DNA of 64,000 nt from the NCBI GenBank assembly GCA_016858145.1, contig JAEHOE010000060.1, positions 62,001-126,000 of the forward strand. The letters are read 5' to 3'. Shown piece after piece: positions 1-11,593 of the stretch (the first letter of the stretch is position 1; the number at the start of each line of letters is the position of its first letter). This DNA is from Edaphochlamys debaryana. Taxonomy: Eukaryota; Chlorophyta; Chlorophyceae; Chlamydomonadales. The notes below the pieces were generated by a model that was given only the letters and a program-made list of their open reading frames with translations, was not told the origin of the DNA and searched no databases. A program made the position numbers and the translations under genes.

Positions 1-444
1 CCATGCTGGGCCACTGACCCTTGCCAATAGAGACCACCTCATCCCATCCTCTAGCTTCCAACGTAATAAGGCTACTCCAATACCATTTGGCTCTAGTGGT
101 TGCCTGTGAACTGTGACCCAGGTTCCCCAGGTATACATGTGCATTACGGACCGTGTCCTACCTATCATGATTCAAGTGTCTAGGTCACAGGCCACGAGCC
201 TTGCCAGCTCCCAGCACCAGCGAGCAGGCATGCCTGATGAATACAAAGCGACAGGACACGACACGACACGACATGACAGTACGGTATGACCAAGTTATTG
301 ACCATCACTAAAACACGACCGCAAAGTAAGTTTATTGCCAACTAGCTTCACGCACAGGGCCTGTGCTTGTGCGGCTCGTCCTGTTTCCAAGTTTGTGCAT
401 GCCGATAGCCCCAGTTCTTGACCCCGCCCACAGTCCCTCTGCGT
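1..444. other. Left edge, no gene recognised
   Basis: No reading frame here resembles a protein. The only structure seen is a short run of an ACGAC-like pentamer around 250-280. If the minus-strand frame that ends at 445 is real, this stretch would hold its 3' untranslated region. Confidence 0.4.
250..280. repeat. Short ACACG/ACGAC pentamer run
   Basis: About five imperfect copies of a 5-bp unit (gacac/gacat) lie in tandem. This is a simple-sequence tract with no further context. Confidence 0.5.
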
Positions 445-1134
445 TCACTCGGCATCGCTATCGGTATCACCACTCTCCTCCTCGGCATCGCATTCGTTAT
501 CAACTCTCTCCTCCTTGTAGGCCTCCTCCTCCTCCTTGTGCGGCGGCAGCAGCACCAGCCTGCCCTGGAGCCTGCCCTCGTGCAGGAAGGGGGCCTACGG
601 GGCCAGGGGGTCAGCTGCCGGGGCAGGCGCAGGGTTCATGGGATCCACGGTGACGCGGCAGGGCCTGTTAAGCGTCATGGCGTCCGAAGGGCCGAAGTCC
701 ACCGTGAACTCGCCGTCTTCCACGTTGCGGCCCCGCCGGCAGGTAAGGCTCATGCGCCCCGCCAGGCCGACGGGCAGTGGCAGGCCGTGGTGCGAGCCGC
801 CGGGGGCCAGGCACGACCCCTCCGCCTGGTAGGCGGCGGGAAGCACCGGGCGCAGAGACAGCTGCGGTGTCCCCTTGCCGGCCGGCTTGACGGCCACTTG
901 CCAAGCCAGGCCACCAGCGACAATGCCGTCCTGCCCCCCGGCGCTCATAAAGGAGGCGCGGGCGGCGGAAGCGCCCTCTTGCGCCGCGGCGTACACCCAG
1001 GCCGGCACACCCTTGGCTGCGCCCTGCGCAGCCGGCTGCAGTTGTGCCTGGGCGACGGCCCACGTGTAGCCGATTCCTACGCCAGGCAGGCACTGGCGCC
1101 GGGGGCTCATGTTGCACCATGCGGGGAACGGCAT
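445..1134 (-). CDS. Hypothetical protein with acidic C-terminus; in-frame TAG or a mini-intron
   Basis: I do not recognise the family. The minus frame is open from an ATG at 1134 (MPFPAWCNMSP) to a TAG at 595-597, then continues in the same frame to a TGA at 445-447. The downstream part reads like real protein: FLHEGRLQGRLVLLPPHK followed by a strongly acidic tail ending DTDSDAE. Two readings are possible. One is a pseudogene with an amber stop. The other is a phase-0 mini-intron of about 54 nt ending ccccgtag at 595, with a ctgac branch-point-like motif upstream; its donor (gtggat) is weak. The upstream part carries phrases such as GEFTVDFGPSDAMTLNRPC. The frame stays open upstream of the ATG to 1266, so the true 5' end is unknown. 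Confidence 0.4.
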
Positions 1135-1180
1135 GGCCTTGCGGATGTTGTGCCACGGGGAGGAGTATGACCACCGAAGG

Positions 1181-1224
1181 GGTAACCACCCCAAATTTGT
1201 CGCCTTTCCTTTGGGGGGGTTACC
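1181..1224. repeat. Inverted repeat, 15-bp arms, 14-nt loop
   Basis: The left arm is 1181-1195 (ggtaaccaccccaaa) and the right arm 1210-1224 (tttgggggggttacc). They are complementary at 14 of 15 positions around a 14-nt loop. It could form a hairpin or be a degenerate element end. It lies upstream of the minus-strand frame at 445-1134, which is compatible with a regulatory role but does not show one. Confidence 0.65.
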
Positions 1225-2911
1225 TGACTGTGGTAACTCCTGCGCCCTAGGACCGACACAGCTCACACTAGTTCGTGTATGCAGACACGCCTAGGTGCCC
1301 TTAAGCGGCGGCAGATGGTGATGGCGGGAGAGGAGGGAGATGGAGGCTCAGAAACACACGATCCAGGCCTCGGGGTGACAGATGGCTTGGACAGCGGCGG
1401 CTTATGCGGAAGCGTACTGTAGACTAATGCAGCGGAAGATTTATTGCAGCGGAAGACTTCACGCGCAGTTGGCGCAAACAGGGACGCTGCAGCTGACGAA
1501 AGCTGGAGCCGTCGCCTCGCTGCGCTCGGCGAAAGGTCTCAACCTGCGGACACCGGTGCCCTAGCTGCCTAACCCGGGAGGCCTCTTGCGGCCAAGAACC
1601 AGTAGGTCTTAGTGCGGCTGGCAAAGGGCAGGGATTGCCCAGTGCAGCGTTCGGGCGTATGAGAAGAGAGACCTGCGACCTGCGGAGGAAAGGTCCTGCC
1701 GACGGTGTAGACGCTGTAGACACGGAAGGCCTGCACGGAGCTCCGAACACGGTCTTACAGCAAGCACCTGCACAGTGGTAAGGCGCGACAGGCAACAAAC
1801 GTCGGCGGTAACGGGAATGCCCCTCTAAAGGGGACTTCGCTTTAGGCTTTGGGACGGAGGCGCTATCCTCCGTATCAACGTAATTTCTAGTTGAGAGAAA
1901 AAGGGCTCACTTGCCCGCTATTTATACTCCGGGGCCCGCGGCCCAGCATCGGCTTGGGCCGCGTCCCCGACTACTAGCCACACCTACGAGGCACCTCAGG
2001 CCTCCAAACCCGTATCACTGCCATACTCACGATAGCCCCTACCCAACGGTGACCAACTCCTGGTTTCAGAGGCAGTTTGGGCCCCAAAGGTACGGCCCAC
2101 AATCCGGCGCGCCCATTGCGCCGCGCCGGACCCTACCCCTGCTCCGCACCAGCATACACAACGGGCGGTGTCGCGGAAACACCCATAAACAAGGGCAATC
2201 ACGGGTCAAGGAGGTGAGGGCCGCGACGGCTCGTCTTCCTCCGAACACCTAGCTCTTTATCGGCCGTCCGGGCCCTCGAGGGGGCTAGTAACGGCCTGCT
2301 GGCCACCAAGGACACCCACAAAGGTCCTACTACATCGTGCTCACGCTCTAAAGCACGTCCAGGCAACACAATGCAAGTTGGAGGGCGGACCGCCGGCCGC
2401 TGACTCCTCACAGTTCAACACGCACAACAGCACAAACCGTGTTCGTCACGCAGACGGCACTAGGTTGGGAATCGCTCTGCGGAAGCCCACCGTTGCCAGT
2501 GGAGGGCCGCTCGCCTTGCGGCGTTCCCTCCCTTTAAGGCGCGCTCAGGCGTCGCCACAACATCAGTGTAAGTAGATAGTAAGACGGAAACGCTGCTCAG
2601 GCCGCTGATGGAGTGGCGAGGGCGCTGGCCATCCATCCGCCTTTGGGCCGCGGCCTCGCGCTTGCAGCGCTCGGCTGCCCACAGCAGCAAACAATAACCA
2701 GGAACAACCGGGGACTTCAATGCGGCCCCAACAACTCGAGAGGGTTGCAGAGAGGAACCCGAGACCGAAGGGAATACCCCAAACTGCGCGGGTTGCTTCT
2801 CTTCCTCGCGCTCTCACCACAATCGTAAAACAGCGCAATAGAGGACCGGGTTAGCGCCTTGCGCGTGCCGGCCTACCGGCCCAGGCACTAACCCGCTTGG
2901 CACCCTCCAAC

Positions 2912-3026
2912 CACGCAACTGGGTCGATACACGGCCGCGCCTGACCACACGCAACTAGGTCAAGTACCTCGTGGCGTAGTCACGCAACGCCGTCCGGAGA
3001 TACAAAGCGTCGCCACGCAAGTGGGT
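2912..3026. repeat. Dispersed 13-mer cacgcaactgggt, four copies
   Basis: Variants of cacgcaactgggt occur at 2912-2924, 2948-2960, 2981-2993 (weakest) and 3014-3026, spaced about 33-36 bp. The regular spacing suggests a diverged tandem repeat with a unit near 34 bp. Confidence 0.55.
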
Positions 3027-5587
3027 AGCATACCCACTCGGGGTCGTCCGACACCCGCGTGCCATAGCTGTGCCCGATCCTTACCAGGGAGCAAATAGTC
3101 CCATTTGAAAGAACCTGGACTCCGGAGACCGGTAGCTAAACCTAAGGCGATCCTACCATGATTAACCAATTGCTATGGCGAGGGGCGTCCTCGCATAAAC
3201 CCGAGCCAGAGCCAACGGCAACCGTCATCGGCGGTTGGCCAGCTTGGGTCTGCAAAAGTACCCTCATGAAGATCAGGAAGGCTTGGCCTACGTACACGCT
3301 CTGCTGGTCTGTGCCGACAGGAAGGACACGGAACCGATCGATCTGCGGCCGTTGGCCCTCCAGGCGCCTGCGCAGGGGCCGCCGCGGGCCTCCAGCGGTG
3401 CAGCCTGTCCTCGAAAGACTCAGCCCAAGGGGCTAGAGTGTGGAACGGGAGGGCGCAAGGTGAGACGCGTTGCAGGAGTTGAGGATGACGTCGGTGCGTC
3501 CCACCGCGGGGGCTACCCCGGGTTGTTGACGCGGCGTAGGAGTGGCATCTGAAGCAGTGGCATCGTACAAGGTCTTGGCAGGGGCGAGAGGCAACCGGCC
3601 CTCATGTAGTACGGACCTGGCGGCGGTGCCGCGGTGTGGCATGGCTGGCCGGGCCAGGGTACGGAGGGGAGGTGGTGTTGCCGACTCGCGGCTGGCGACT
3701 GGGTCCAGCGGCGCGGACACGGCAGGGCTTCAGGGCCATATGCTTGCCGGTAGGGCAAGAGTAGTCATGCGCCGCCTTGGATGCTGCTGTCGCTTGGTCA
3801 GCAGTCTTGACATGTTCGTCTCAACGTCGCCCTGGTCTTGGCGTAGACTATGTCAGGGCGGTAGCGAATCTTGGAAAACGGGTCCTTGGTACACGACCGG
3901 CCTTGAACGTCTGTGGGACGGAGAGGGTGCGAGCGGAGCGCCACGTGACGGAACGCCCGGCATGGGAACAATAAGGGCCGCTCACAGCGCTGAGCCCTTT
4001 CCACGGGGTTTCAGGTGGGCAGGCTGGTGGGCTAGCCCTCCTACCTTACGAGTGACGGCAGAGAGCCAGACTTAGAGCAACCCAACCTGAGGTTACGGTG
4101 GCGGAGTCATGGCTGGCGTCACGTGGGTCAGCTGATAGTAATGAGCCGGAACTGTAGTGCCGTCAAGGTGGGCGCGGCAGTTGGCAGAGGTTCACCGGGT
4201 TTAACCGCCGGTATCCCTACCCAGTCACGACTGACTCACGATATCTTGAAGGGGTTGAGCTCGCCGGCACATCGACGGTGTGCTTGTGCAGCTGTTGTCA
4301 GTGCCCTGAGGAAGGGAGGGGAGGAGGCGCAGGTACGGCATGGTACGCGCAGCTAGCCAGGGGTATCCTTCCAACCCGGCCGCGTGGCGTCCTCAGCCTG
4401 CCTGGCCCGTTCCCAGCCCGACAACCACAAGGGTCCTCACCGGTATCAGGCTGTAGGGTAGTCGTGGCTCCAGGCTACGGTGCACGATAACAGGTGCGGA
4501 GGTCGCCCTCCAGGGCGACGGCAAGGAGGCACGGGGGAGGCAAGGGCTGTGAGGCGTAAGAAGTGCCCACTCCCCCGCAGTAGCCATACGGCAACCGGAG
4601 AAGCTGCGTACTCTGACGCGCCCTTACTCACGACGGGGCTGTCTCTCGGACCGGGAGGCGGGGTTGGCGAGTGGTGCACCCACAGGGGAGCAAGGCCGTT
4701 AGGGGCCCCGACTTCGGAACCAGGACGCACGCGCAGCCACGCCCGGGACCGTCTGCCTGTATGGTAGAACGGTCTGGCACGCTGCGGCGGCGGGCTTGGA
4801 GCGGTGAAGCTCTGCGCTGAGAGCAGCGAGGCCGGATCCGGTTTGCAACGCCACGACCCTGGCCAGAGATGCTGCTGGCTGCTGGTGCCTCCCAGCAATT
4901 GTTGGGCGGAACGAGATACGTTGGGGCGCGGCGTGCAGGGTCCCGGCTGAACTTGCGAAGGCGCATCTTAAGTAGCCGTGGCGAAGGACGAGGGTTGCGT
5001 GCCATCGTCGCTTCTGCTTGCTGGAGTTGTCTGGGTAAGTGAGCAAGAGGCTGCGTCGCAGTATCATGGCGGTAGCCGATAAGCCGTGATGGCGCCACCC
5101 GGGTGTAACTTGCCGAGGATTTAGCTGTGTAACCAGGTGACATTATGAATTACCCAGGTAGACAGAAGATGTAAACAGACGTTGCCCGGTGAGATATACC
5201 TGAAGTGTCGTGACGTTTAGCTTGCCGCTCGAAGCTTGCCAGACGTCCATTACCCAGTGATCATGCCGTCTTAATAGCCGTTGAAACGCTTGAGCTCGGC
5301 GAGGCTGGCGTGGGCTGTCGATGGCGGGCCATCCTGCGGAGCTTCGCTCCGGGCGCGAGCGGCTTAAGCGGCGTAACGGAGGGAGAACTTGGGCTGGACT
5401 CGCGACGGTGGGTGGCAGGCGAAGGGAGGGAAACACACGCCGCTACCCGACCGGGGCACTCCGCGCCCGCGCAAGGGGCCGGGGTGCGGCATCCCTGCCT
5501 TACCCTTCGGCGAGAAAAAGTAGAGTCCCAGCCCGTAGGTAGCAAAAGGTTCCATGTTGGCGTTGGCTTCCCGCGTAGCCAGAGGCG

Positions 5588-5970
5588 TCGCGGTTGAGTT
5601 TCCCCGGTTCAACCCCGGAGGGGTTCGGGCTGGGTTACGGCGTGTCGCTAGGGACAGTCCTCCCCAGGGGTAGGATGCGCGAACGGCGTGGGCCGAAACC
5701 CGCTGCACGAGGTCGAGTCGTGCACAGACGAGGGGGGCAGCGGAGGGCCAGGCCGTTTCAGCCTTCGTTCCACTAGCAAGGGGGAAGGATGAAGGCAAGG
5801 GGTGACGGTGGCTTCCTGCACGGGCAAGGCCCGGCGGTTGGCTTCTCCCGATTCAACCTCACAGATCGGAGGTTCGGGCTGGGTTGCGGTCTGTCACAAG
5901 GACGAACCTCCCCAGGGGTACAGCGATAGGACGGCGTGAGAACGGCCGTTAACCGCTGCGTGAAGGTCAG
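5588..5970. repeat. Diverged direct repeat, two ~135-bp units
   Basis: Unit 1 (about 5588-5725) and unit 2 (about 5836-5970) share the order: a ttcaacc block, ggttcgggctgggtt, a gtc-rich spacer, then ctccccaggggta and ggacggcgtg-like blocks. The units start about 248 bp apart. The ggttcaacccc block in unit 1 resembles a tRNA B-box, but no A-box or cloverleaf fits, so this is called a repeat only. Confidence 0.6.
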
Positions 5971-7192
5971 AAGGGAGAAGGTGAAGGTGACGGTCGGAAC
6001 CGGTGGCCGTCATACGGCCAGCCGGGTTGGCGCGAGGCCACCAGGCAATGGTGCCCGCGCCCTTGGGCAGGTCTTGGCCCAGGGCGCGCCTCGCAATAGA
6101 GGGCAGGTGCTACGATGCACCTGATAACCACAACACGGGCAATGAGGAGGGTCCCGTGGGGATAAGCAGAGGGAAGGGTCCAGGCCCTAACCCGGGTTCG
6201 CACACGGCGTGACTGCTGGCATCTTGGGTGCTGCGCGTCCATGCATGGCGTCCCATGCACGGCAGCGCTGCACCGAGTTGGCTCTTTCGAGCGCACCCAA
6301 AGGCAGGGTTGCTTGCTCACCTAGCTTGGCGTCCCAAGCAGGCGAGCTCGCTTCCCATGCTATCGGTTTTGCATGCACGGCCCACCGGAGTGGCACCGCG
6401 TGCCCTCAACCCCCCCACGACTCAGGGGGGGTTGGCCAGCTTCTCAACCTTGGCCGTGGCGGCGTAGCAAGCTTGACCTTGACTTGGTCTTGGCCTCGGT
6501 CTCGGTCTTGGTCTTGAGCAGTAGATCAACTTGATCACCGGACCGGTACATGGTCTTGAACATCGATGGAACACACGCAGTTGACGCAGCCATCGGAATC
6601 ATGCAGACATCGGTGCCACTCCAGGTGCGCAGCATGTCGACAGTCTGGCATGTGGGGAGTACTTGATCACCAAGAGCGCTGGACGGTCTTGAGCTTGATC
6701 TGCGGGGGCGGAAGGGGAAGAAGAGAACAACGGCTGCTGCAGTCGGGCTTGTCGTCCAGCCCCCATGCTCTTGGTGGGGGCCCACCGCTTACACGGTCTT
6801 GGTACGACCCAGCCCACCGTGTGAGGGGAAGGGGTCGTAGCCACAGGCCGGGGAGCGAGGGAAGTAGGAGTCGTTGTCATTGGAGGAGACTGTCGCGGAC
6901 TGCCGATGGGGTGGGAAGACGGAGGGGAATGCCGGGGCGACTCGCTGAGCCAGGCAGGACGCAGAGGAGATAGCGGTGGGTGGCGCCACGAAGCCAGTGG
7001 CGGGGTACGGCGCTGAGTGCGGGGCTTCTTGACCGCAGTACGCGCCTGCCCCCTCAGCCAGGCCGCACGCCTTGCCAGGCGGAAGAGCTCCGACGGTGGC
7101 ACACACGCGGCCACGCTCAGGGCCTCCAAGACCTCGCGAACCCTGCGTGGAGAAGGCGGAGGAAGAGGAGGGGCTGGGGGTCTTGAGCGCAC
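5971..7192. other. No gene firmly recognised
   Basis: Apart from the hexamer tract there is no recognisable domain. A minus-strand frame around 7140-6900 (VREVLEALSVAACVPPSEL) could be a further exon of the BTB-like gene upstream. Its phase does not match the visible donor at 7193, so it is not included. Confidence 0.35.
6471..6518. repeat. Hexamer-like simple repeat (ggtctt/ggcctc)
   Basis: About eight imperfect copies of a cttggt/ctcggt hexamer lie in tandem. On the minus strand they would encode alternating Lys/Thr/Glu, but no supported gene covers the tract. Confidence 0.6.
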
Positions 7193-7702
7193 GAGGGCCT
7201 GAAGACAGCGGAGCACGGGGCGGCCGTCGGGGGCTGAGCTGGCCTCCGGTTGCCAGCGCTCGAGCTGTGGGTGGAAGGGGAGTGAACAAGCAGGTCAGGG
7301 TAGAGCAAGGGAGCGCGTGAGCAGTCCCTTAGCGATGGGAGTGTGGGGCGCAGTGTTGCGCAGCCGGTATCCTACTGAGACACTCACCTCCGTCGCGAAG
7401 CGCTTGGACATGAGCTTCAGGACGAACATGTGGGCCGGCAATGGCGTGGGCTCCGCATGGGCTCGGTATTGCCCTTGCTCAGAACTGTCGCCGACACGCT
7501 GCCTCTTGCTGGCTGGCGAGTTCTCCCGATAGAAGACCACGAGGCAATCACTCTTAGCCTCCTTGCCGAAGAGCGACGCGACGGCTTTCGCGACTGGCGG
7601 GGTGCTGGTAGTGGGCTCACGCGGTTGCGAGGTTGCCGGCGGCGGTAACGCGTTCCCTGTCCAATATGATGGACGTGCGCTATATGTTCGTTTGGTTCGC
7701 AT
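7193..7702 (-). CDS. BTB/POZ-like protein fragment (N-terminal part)
   Basis: Two exons are visible: 7702-7388 (start ATG at 7702, donor GAG|gtgagt) and 7264-7193 (acceptor cccacag, donor CTC|gtgcgc), both phase 0. Exon 1 contains KSDCLVVFYREN and PLPAHMFVLKLMSKRF. Exon 2 opens LERWQPEA. BTB domains have a D..V.F strand, then the (L)PAH..VL...S..F signature, then a ..LERW segment, so the match is good in order but covers only the first half of the domain. The following exons could not be joined in frame. It may therefore be a truncated copy or a model I failed to complete. BTB proteins usually act as oligomerising cullin-3 adaptors; that role is family knowledge only. Confidence 0.4.
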
Positions 7703-9225
7703 TGCTGGGGCTGTGGCCGAGTGGGTGTTCGCGGACAGATGGGTGCGACGGTTTGTATTGGGTGCTTAACTTGTGAGCGGCATTAATGAGTAACTTGTGT
7801 GAGCAAACGTAAATGATGCTCGGCAAGCTCAGGTGTCGGCTTATGTTGTTGTTGCGGTGCTATCACTCCCCGTACAGCCGTACGGGTGTAGCAGCCTGCA
7901 GTAGCGCCAAGGTCGGCGCGCCGGAATCCCCAACCCCTTCGCTTGGGGGGACTGGGAGCTGCGACAGCTGGGGCGGGGGGGCCCTTGACAGAGCTTCATA
8001 TGCACCCAAACGCCCAACGCCGCGCCCCGCACCTGACATCCTGAGGGGCATGGCTTCACCCGCGAGCCTAGGGGTTCGGGTTGCAGGTGTTTGTACGTGG
8101 CTTCTTTTTGCAAGTCTGATCCCTGCCGGCAACGCTGCTTTGGGGGATCTCGTTGGAGCCACTGCTTGGCGTTATTTCTGCTGGCCGCCAGCTGGCCGCC
8201 CATCCCTGCTGCTGCTGTCGCCCGCCCCAGGCCTTGCGCCTATCTCGCAGCAACCTGAGGGCTTGGGCCACCCCTTCAGGTCCGCCTGCGTTGCATCTTA
8301 TACATGGCCTGCAGTAGTACGAGATCGCGCCAGAACGCTCAACAGGCCCCCCACGCCCAGGGCGTGGTGTGGCTGCCGAGCGCGGGTTTCTCTTGCAGGT
8401 CAGGTCCCTGCCCGCGCCCGCACTTGGGGAGCTCGTCCCTGCTCGTCTGGTGGCCCATGAACGCTTGTAACCACTCCGCTGGCTGCCCATCCCAGAACGT
8501 CAGCAAACCAACCTCAGCCCATCCCTTCAGCTCCGCTTCGCGCCTACGTCAGCTACGGACCCGCTTTGGCACACACTGGCGGATACGGCTACAGGTGCTC
8601 GGAGCAGTGTCCCTGTGTCCGCTCCCCGACTCCAGCTCCCAGTCTTCCCCACATCCCACCCGCCGGTACGTGCATCTTGACCCCCTCAGCTCGCACGTTC
8701 CTTCAGCCACCAGCCGCGAATCCCGCAATCACAGCCCAGCCCAGCCCAGCGCCGTCATGGGTACGCCGTGTGCGCCCATCCCTTCCGGTAGCCCGACAGC
8801 CGCAGCCCTCCTAATCTCACCGCCTCCTTACATTCGTGATTGCATTATGGTTACGCACGCTTTTCCTAAAGCAACATGTTCACTCAGGCGTCCCACATGC
8901 CCAACGTAGCAGCTGCGTTTCCCCCACACACTGCAGACCGTCACCATGTCTTCACACAGACCCCGGCCCCTGGGGATGCCATTTAGACGGCCCCCCGTGC
9001 GGATTGGGGATGCCACATTATGACGCGGCGTTGCAGTCCCACAATATCGGTGCCTGCACGACCACCCCCTCCGTCTCGTCTCCGACCTGCCACCATCTTT
9101 ATCCCCCCCACAGCCCACACGCTTCCGAACCCCATCTCAGCTTTGCCCACTCTGGCACAGTAAGGCCTGACGACCCCTCTGCCCTTGCCCATGCCGCACG
9201 AAACCCCGGAGCGCCTAGCTAGCAG
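7703..9225. other. No gene; diverged repeats and 3' UTR of the helical-protein gene
   Basis: A pyrimidine-rich plus strand with no domain-bearing frame. Two weakly similar blocks (about 8095-8230 and 8385-8500) share ttgca-gtc-g-tccctgcc and an approach to gcccatccc, suggesting an old duplication. The right end probably includes the 3' untranslated region of the minus-strand gene that stops at 9226. Confidence 0.4.
8828..8832 (-). terminator. Candidate TGTAA poly(A) signal
   Basis: TGTAA on the minus strand, about 394 nt past the stop of the helical-protein gene. TGTAA is the usual volvocine polyadenylation signal; the assignment here rests on position only. Confidence 0.4.
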
Positions 9226-11274
9226 CTACCGCCTGCCCGCCCCCGCCCCCGCCGCTGTGGCCTTGGCCGGCGGCAGCAGCAGATCCCGCTGAGCTAGTGC
9301 CGCCGCCAGCGCCCGCTCGTCCGTGTACGGCTGCAGCTTCAGCATGGTGCCGTACGCATACAGGTCCTCGGCCGAGGTGGACAGCTCCACGGCATTCGCA
9401 ACACGCCCCTGCACGAGCGGGGTTGAGGGAGGGGGTAACCGGCCCGAGAAGTATTGGTGACCTTCATACAACATTAGGAGCGAACAACCCTCCCTGCGCT
9501 CCACGGCAGGCGTCTTGCGATTGTCATCCCATGCCACGGCCGCTAGAGGAACGCAAGCCTGCCCCTCCTTCCTGATCCTCCCGAGCAAACCTGCGGTGTC
9601 CCGCCTCTTTGCACCTGCCCTCGCTCCTCCCGGCCTCCACTGCAACCACCCACCACTCGACCCCCCTCCTCACCAGCATCTCCACCTCCAGCCCCGCCCC
9701 CCGCAGCAGCTGGCCCATCAGCAGCACCAGCTCCGGCCCGAGCAGCCGGGCGGGGGGGGAGGGCGCAGCGGGGGCGGGGGCGGCACGAGCGGCAGGGGCG
9801 GCAGAGGTTGCGGAGAAGGCGGGAGTCCGGGGCACCGCGGATGCTCGCGTGGGTGCTGGGGACGCCGGGGTCAGCTGCGCGTCCGCCGCGGCTGCACCAT
9901 GCCCTGCCGCTGTCCCCTCGCTGGCCACATCCGTGCCGGTTGCGCCCAGCTCACCGCCAGAGCCCTCGCCAGCAGGGTCCAGCAGCGGCGCGGGCTCGGT
10001 GAGGACCACGTCGGCGTCCAGGGCGGGGTCAAAGGGGTCCCCTTCCCCCAGGTCCAGCTCGTTCGGCTCCCCTGCGTAGAGACACCAAGCACAGACACCG
10101 TCATGGTGGAAACTCTATTCCACCAGGTACCCCTCCAGCCCTCCAGTGCTTCCTAACCCCCTTCGCTCCCCGCGCACCCACCGCTCTCCATGCCCTGCCC
10201 CGCCTGCGCCCGCTCCTCCTCCCGGTGCAGGGCCTGCAGCGCCCCCTGCCGCAGCCCCCCCAGCCGGGCCAGCAGGTCCCGGGACTTGAGCGTGGCGTTC
10301 TGGGGGGGATTAGCGGCGGAGGGGGGGGGAGGTACGTGCGTGCAGGACGGAAGAGCAGGGCCGCAGGCGGGTCCGGGGTCAAGGTGCCCCTCGGCTTCCC
10401 GCCGCCAGCGCACCACGCCATCCCCATAGCCCCAGCCCCCATCCATGTTTACTCCGACAGTTGACACGCCAACCTGCTGCCTCGTCTCCCGCCCTCCCCT
10501 CCAGGTCCTTCCCGATCCCCCACCTGGAGCACTATATAGTTGTCCTGGCACTCCACGGCGGGGAGGTGGGCGGGGTCCGCGGGGGGCGCAGCCGCCGAGG
10601 CAGCGCACGGGGTCAGGCGGGGGGCCTGCAGCAAGAGGAAAGGTCATCAAGGGAAACGTGGCGTGCACCCGATCCACCCCACAATACGGCCTTGGCCGCG
10701 TGTTGTGCGCTTGAGCCACACGCTCTGCCCCGTGCCCGCCCATCCATCTCCCGCCGCCGGGCCACCCTCAGCGCCGAGGCTACGGGCAGCTGGGAGCAGC
10801 GCCGCATCGGCCGGAGCTGTAGAAGGGTCCAGCCAGCATGGAAATACGTCCACATGGTGCCCCGCTCCAACCCCAGCGCCCTTGCCCCGCACCAGCTGAC
10901 GGAGGCGGTCTGTGGCGGCGCCTCCGCCAGCTGCCTTGACGGCTTGGCGGCCCTGCCCGGAGCCGCTGACAGCCCCCCTGCCGCCTTCACAAGCGGCCCG
11001 CCCGGAGCTCTCCGGTTGGAGGCTGGGCAGGTCGTCGTGCAGCACTGTCACGGCGGAGTGGGCCACCTGGTGGTTGAGAACCAACTCCTGGGTGGGCGAT
11101 TGCGCGGGGGAAAGCGCAGGGGAACAGGGCGGGGGGGCAGCACAGGTGTGCAACGCGAGCGTTCAAGAGGCTTTGTAGTCTGACGACGTGCTGGCAACGC
11201 CCCACCTGCAGCACGGCGCAGAACTCGGCGAACAGTCGCTGCAGCTCCGACAGCTGCGCCATGGACGCTGCCAT
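9226..11274 (-). CDS. Unrecognised helical/coiled-coil protein (~361 aa, 6 exons)
   Basis: I do not recognise the family. Exons on the minus strand are 11274-11206, 11087-about 10872 (this donor is uncertain), 10625-10524, 10299-10182, 10071-9674 and 9408-9226. Phases agree at every junction, and the five fixed exons total 870 nt, a multiple of 3. The start is MAASMAQLSELQRLF, with a second ATG at 11262. Helical stretches include AEFCAVLQELVLNHQVAHSA, NATLKSRDLLARLGGL and the C-terminal SAEDLYAYGTMLKLQPYTDE. An Ala/Pro/Thr-rich low-complexity linker fills much of exon 5 after the acidic segment ELDLGEGDPFDPALDADV. It is transcribed divergently from the FZL gene, with 319 bp between start codons, so a shared promoter is likely. 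Many small subunits of large complexes look like this, and no function is proposed. Confidence 0.72.
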
Positions 11275-11593
11275 AACAGCGCGCCCGCGCGGGCTCAGGC
11301 GAATTGGCCTAAGTTGCAAAGCTGCGGGGTATTCCGGTCGGGGCCATAACTGGGTGTGTCGGCCTGTTCATCGCGCAGCGCACTTGGGCATGGGCTTTGG
11401 GTGGGGCGAGATCTTTGCACGCTGCGCGCTCCAGCACACCGTTTCAACCACCACACGATCGTCGTGTGCTGTTGCTGTTGCGGCCTGCGACAGCGGCGGT
11501 CAAGCTTGTGCACACGCAATCCCTACTTTGCGACTGGCGCTTTGGCGCGATCGTTCTGCTTACCGAACCTTGCAACGTGATCATTGCACCAAA
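11275..11593. promoter_or_regulatory. Divergent intergenic region (shared promoter)
   Basis: The 319 bp separate two outward-facing start codons (minus at 11274, plus at 11594), so both core promoters and 5' UTRs must lie here or overlap. No clear TATA box or known motif was seen. Confidence 0.55.

Larger units (their letters stand above)
1135..5587. other. 4.4-kb stretch without a recognised gene
   Basis: No frame on either strand shows a domain, a run of plausible exons, or the codon bias of the real genes in this window. It contains a 15-bp inverted repeat (1181-1224) and four copies of a CACGCAA-type 13-mer (2912-3026). Base composition is more even than in the gene-rich part. Old mobile-element sequence is possible, but no terminal repeats or element proteins were seen. 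Confidence 0.4.

Noticed and set aside
5588..5600. tRNA B-box-like ggttcaacccc
   Set aside because: No A-box at the right distance and no cloverleaf. It is part of a diverged direct repeat.
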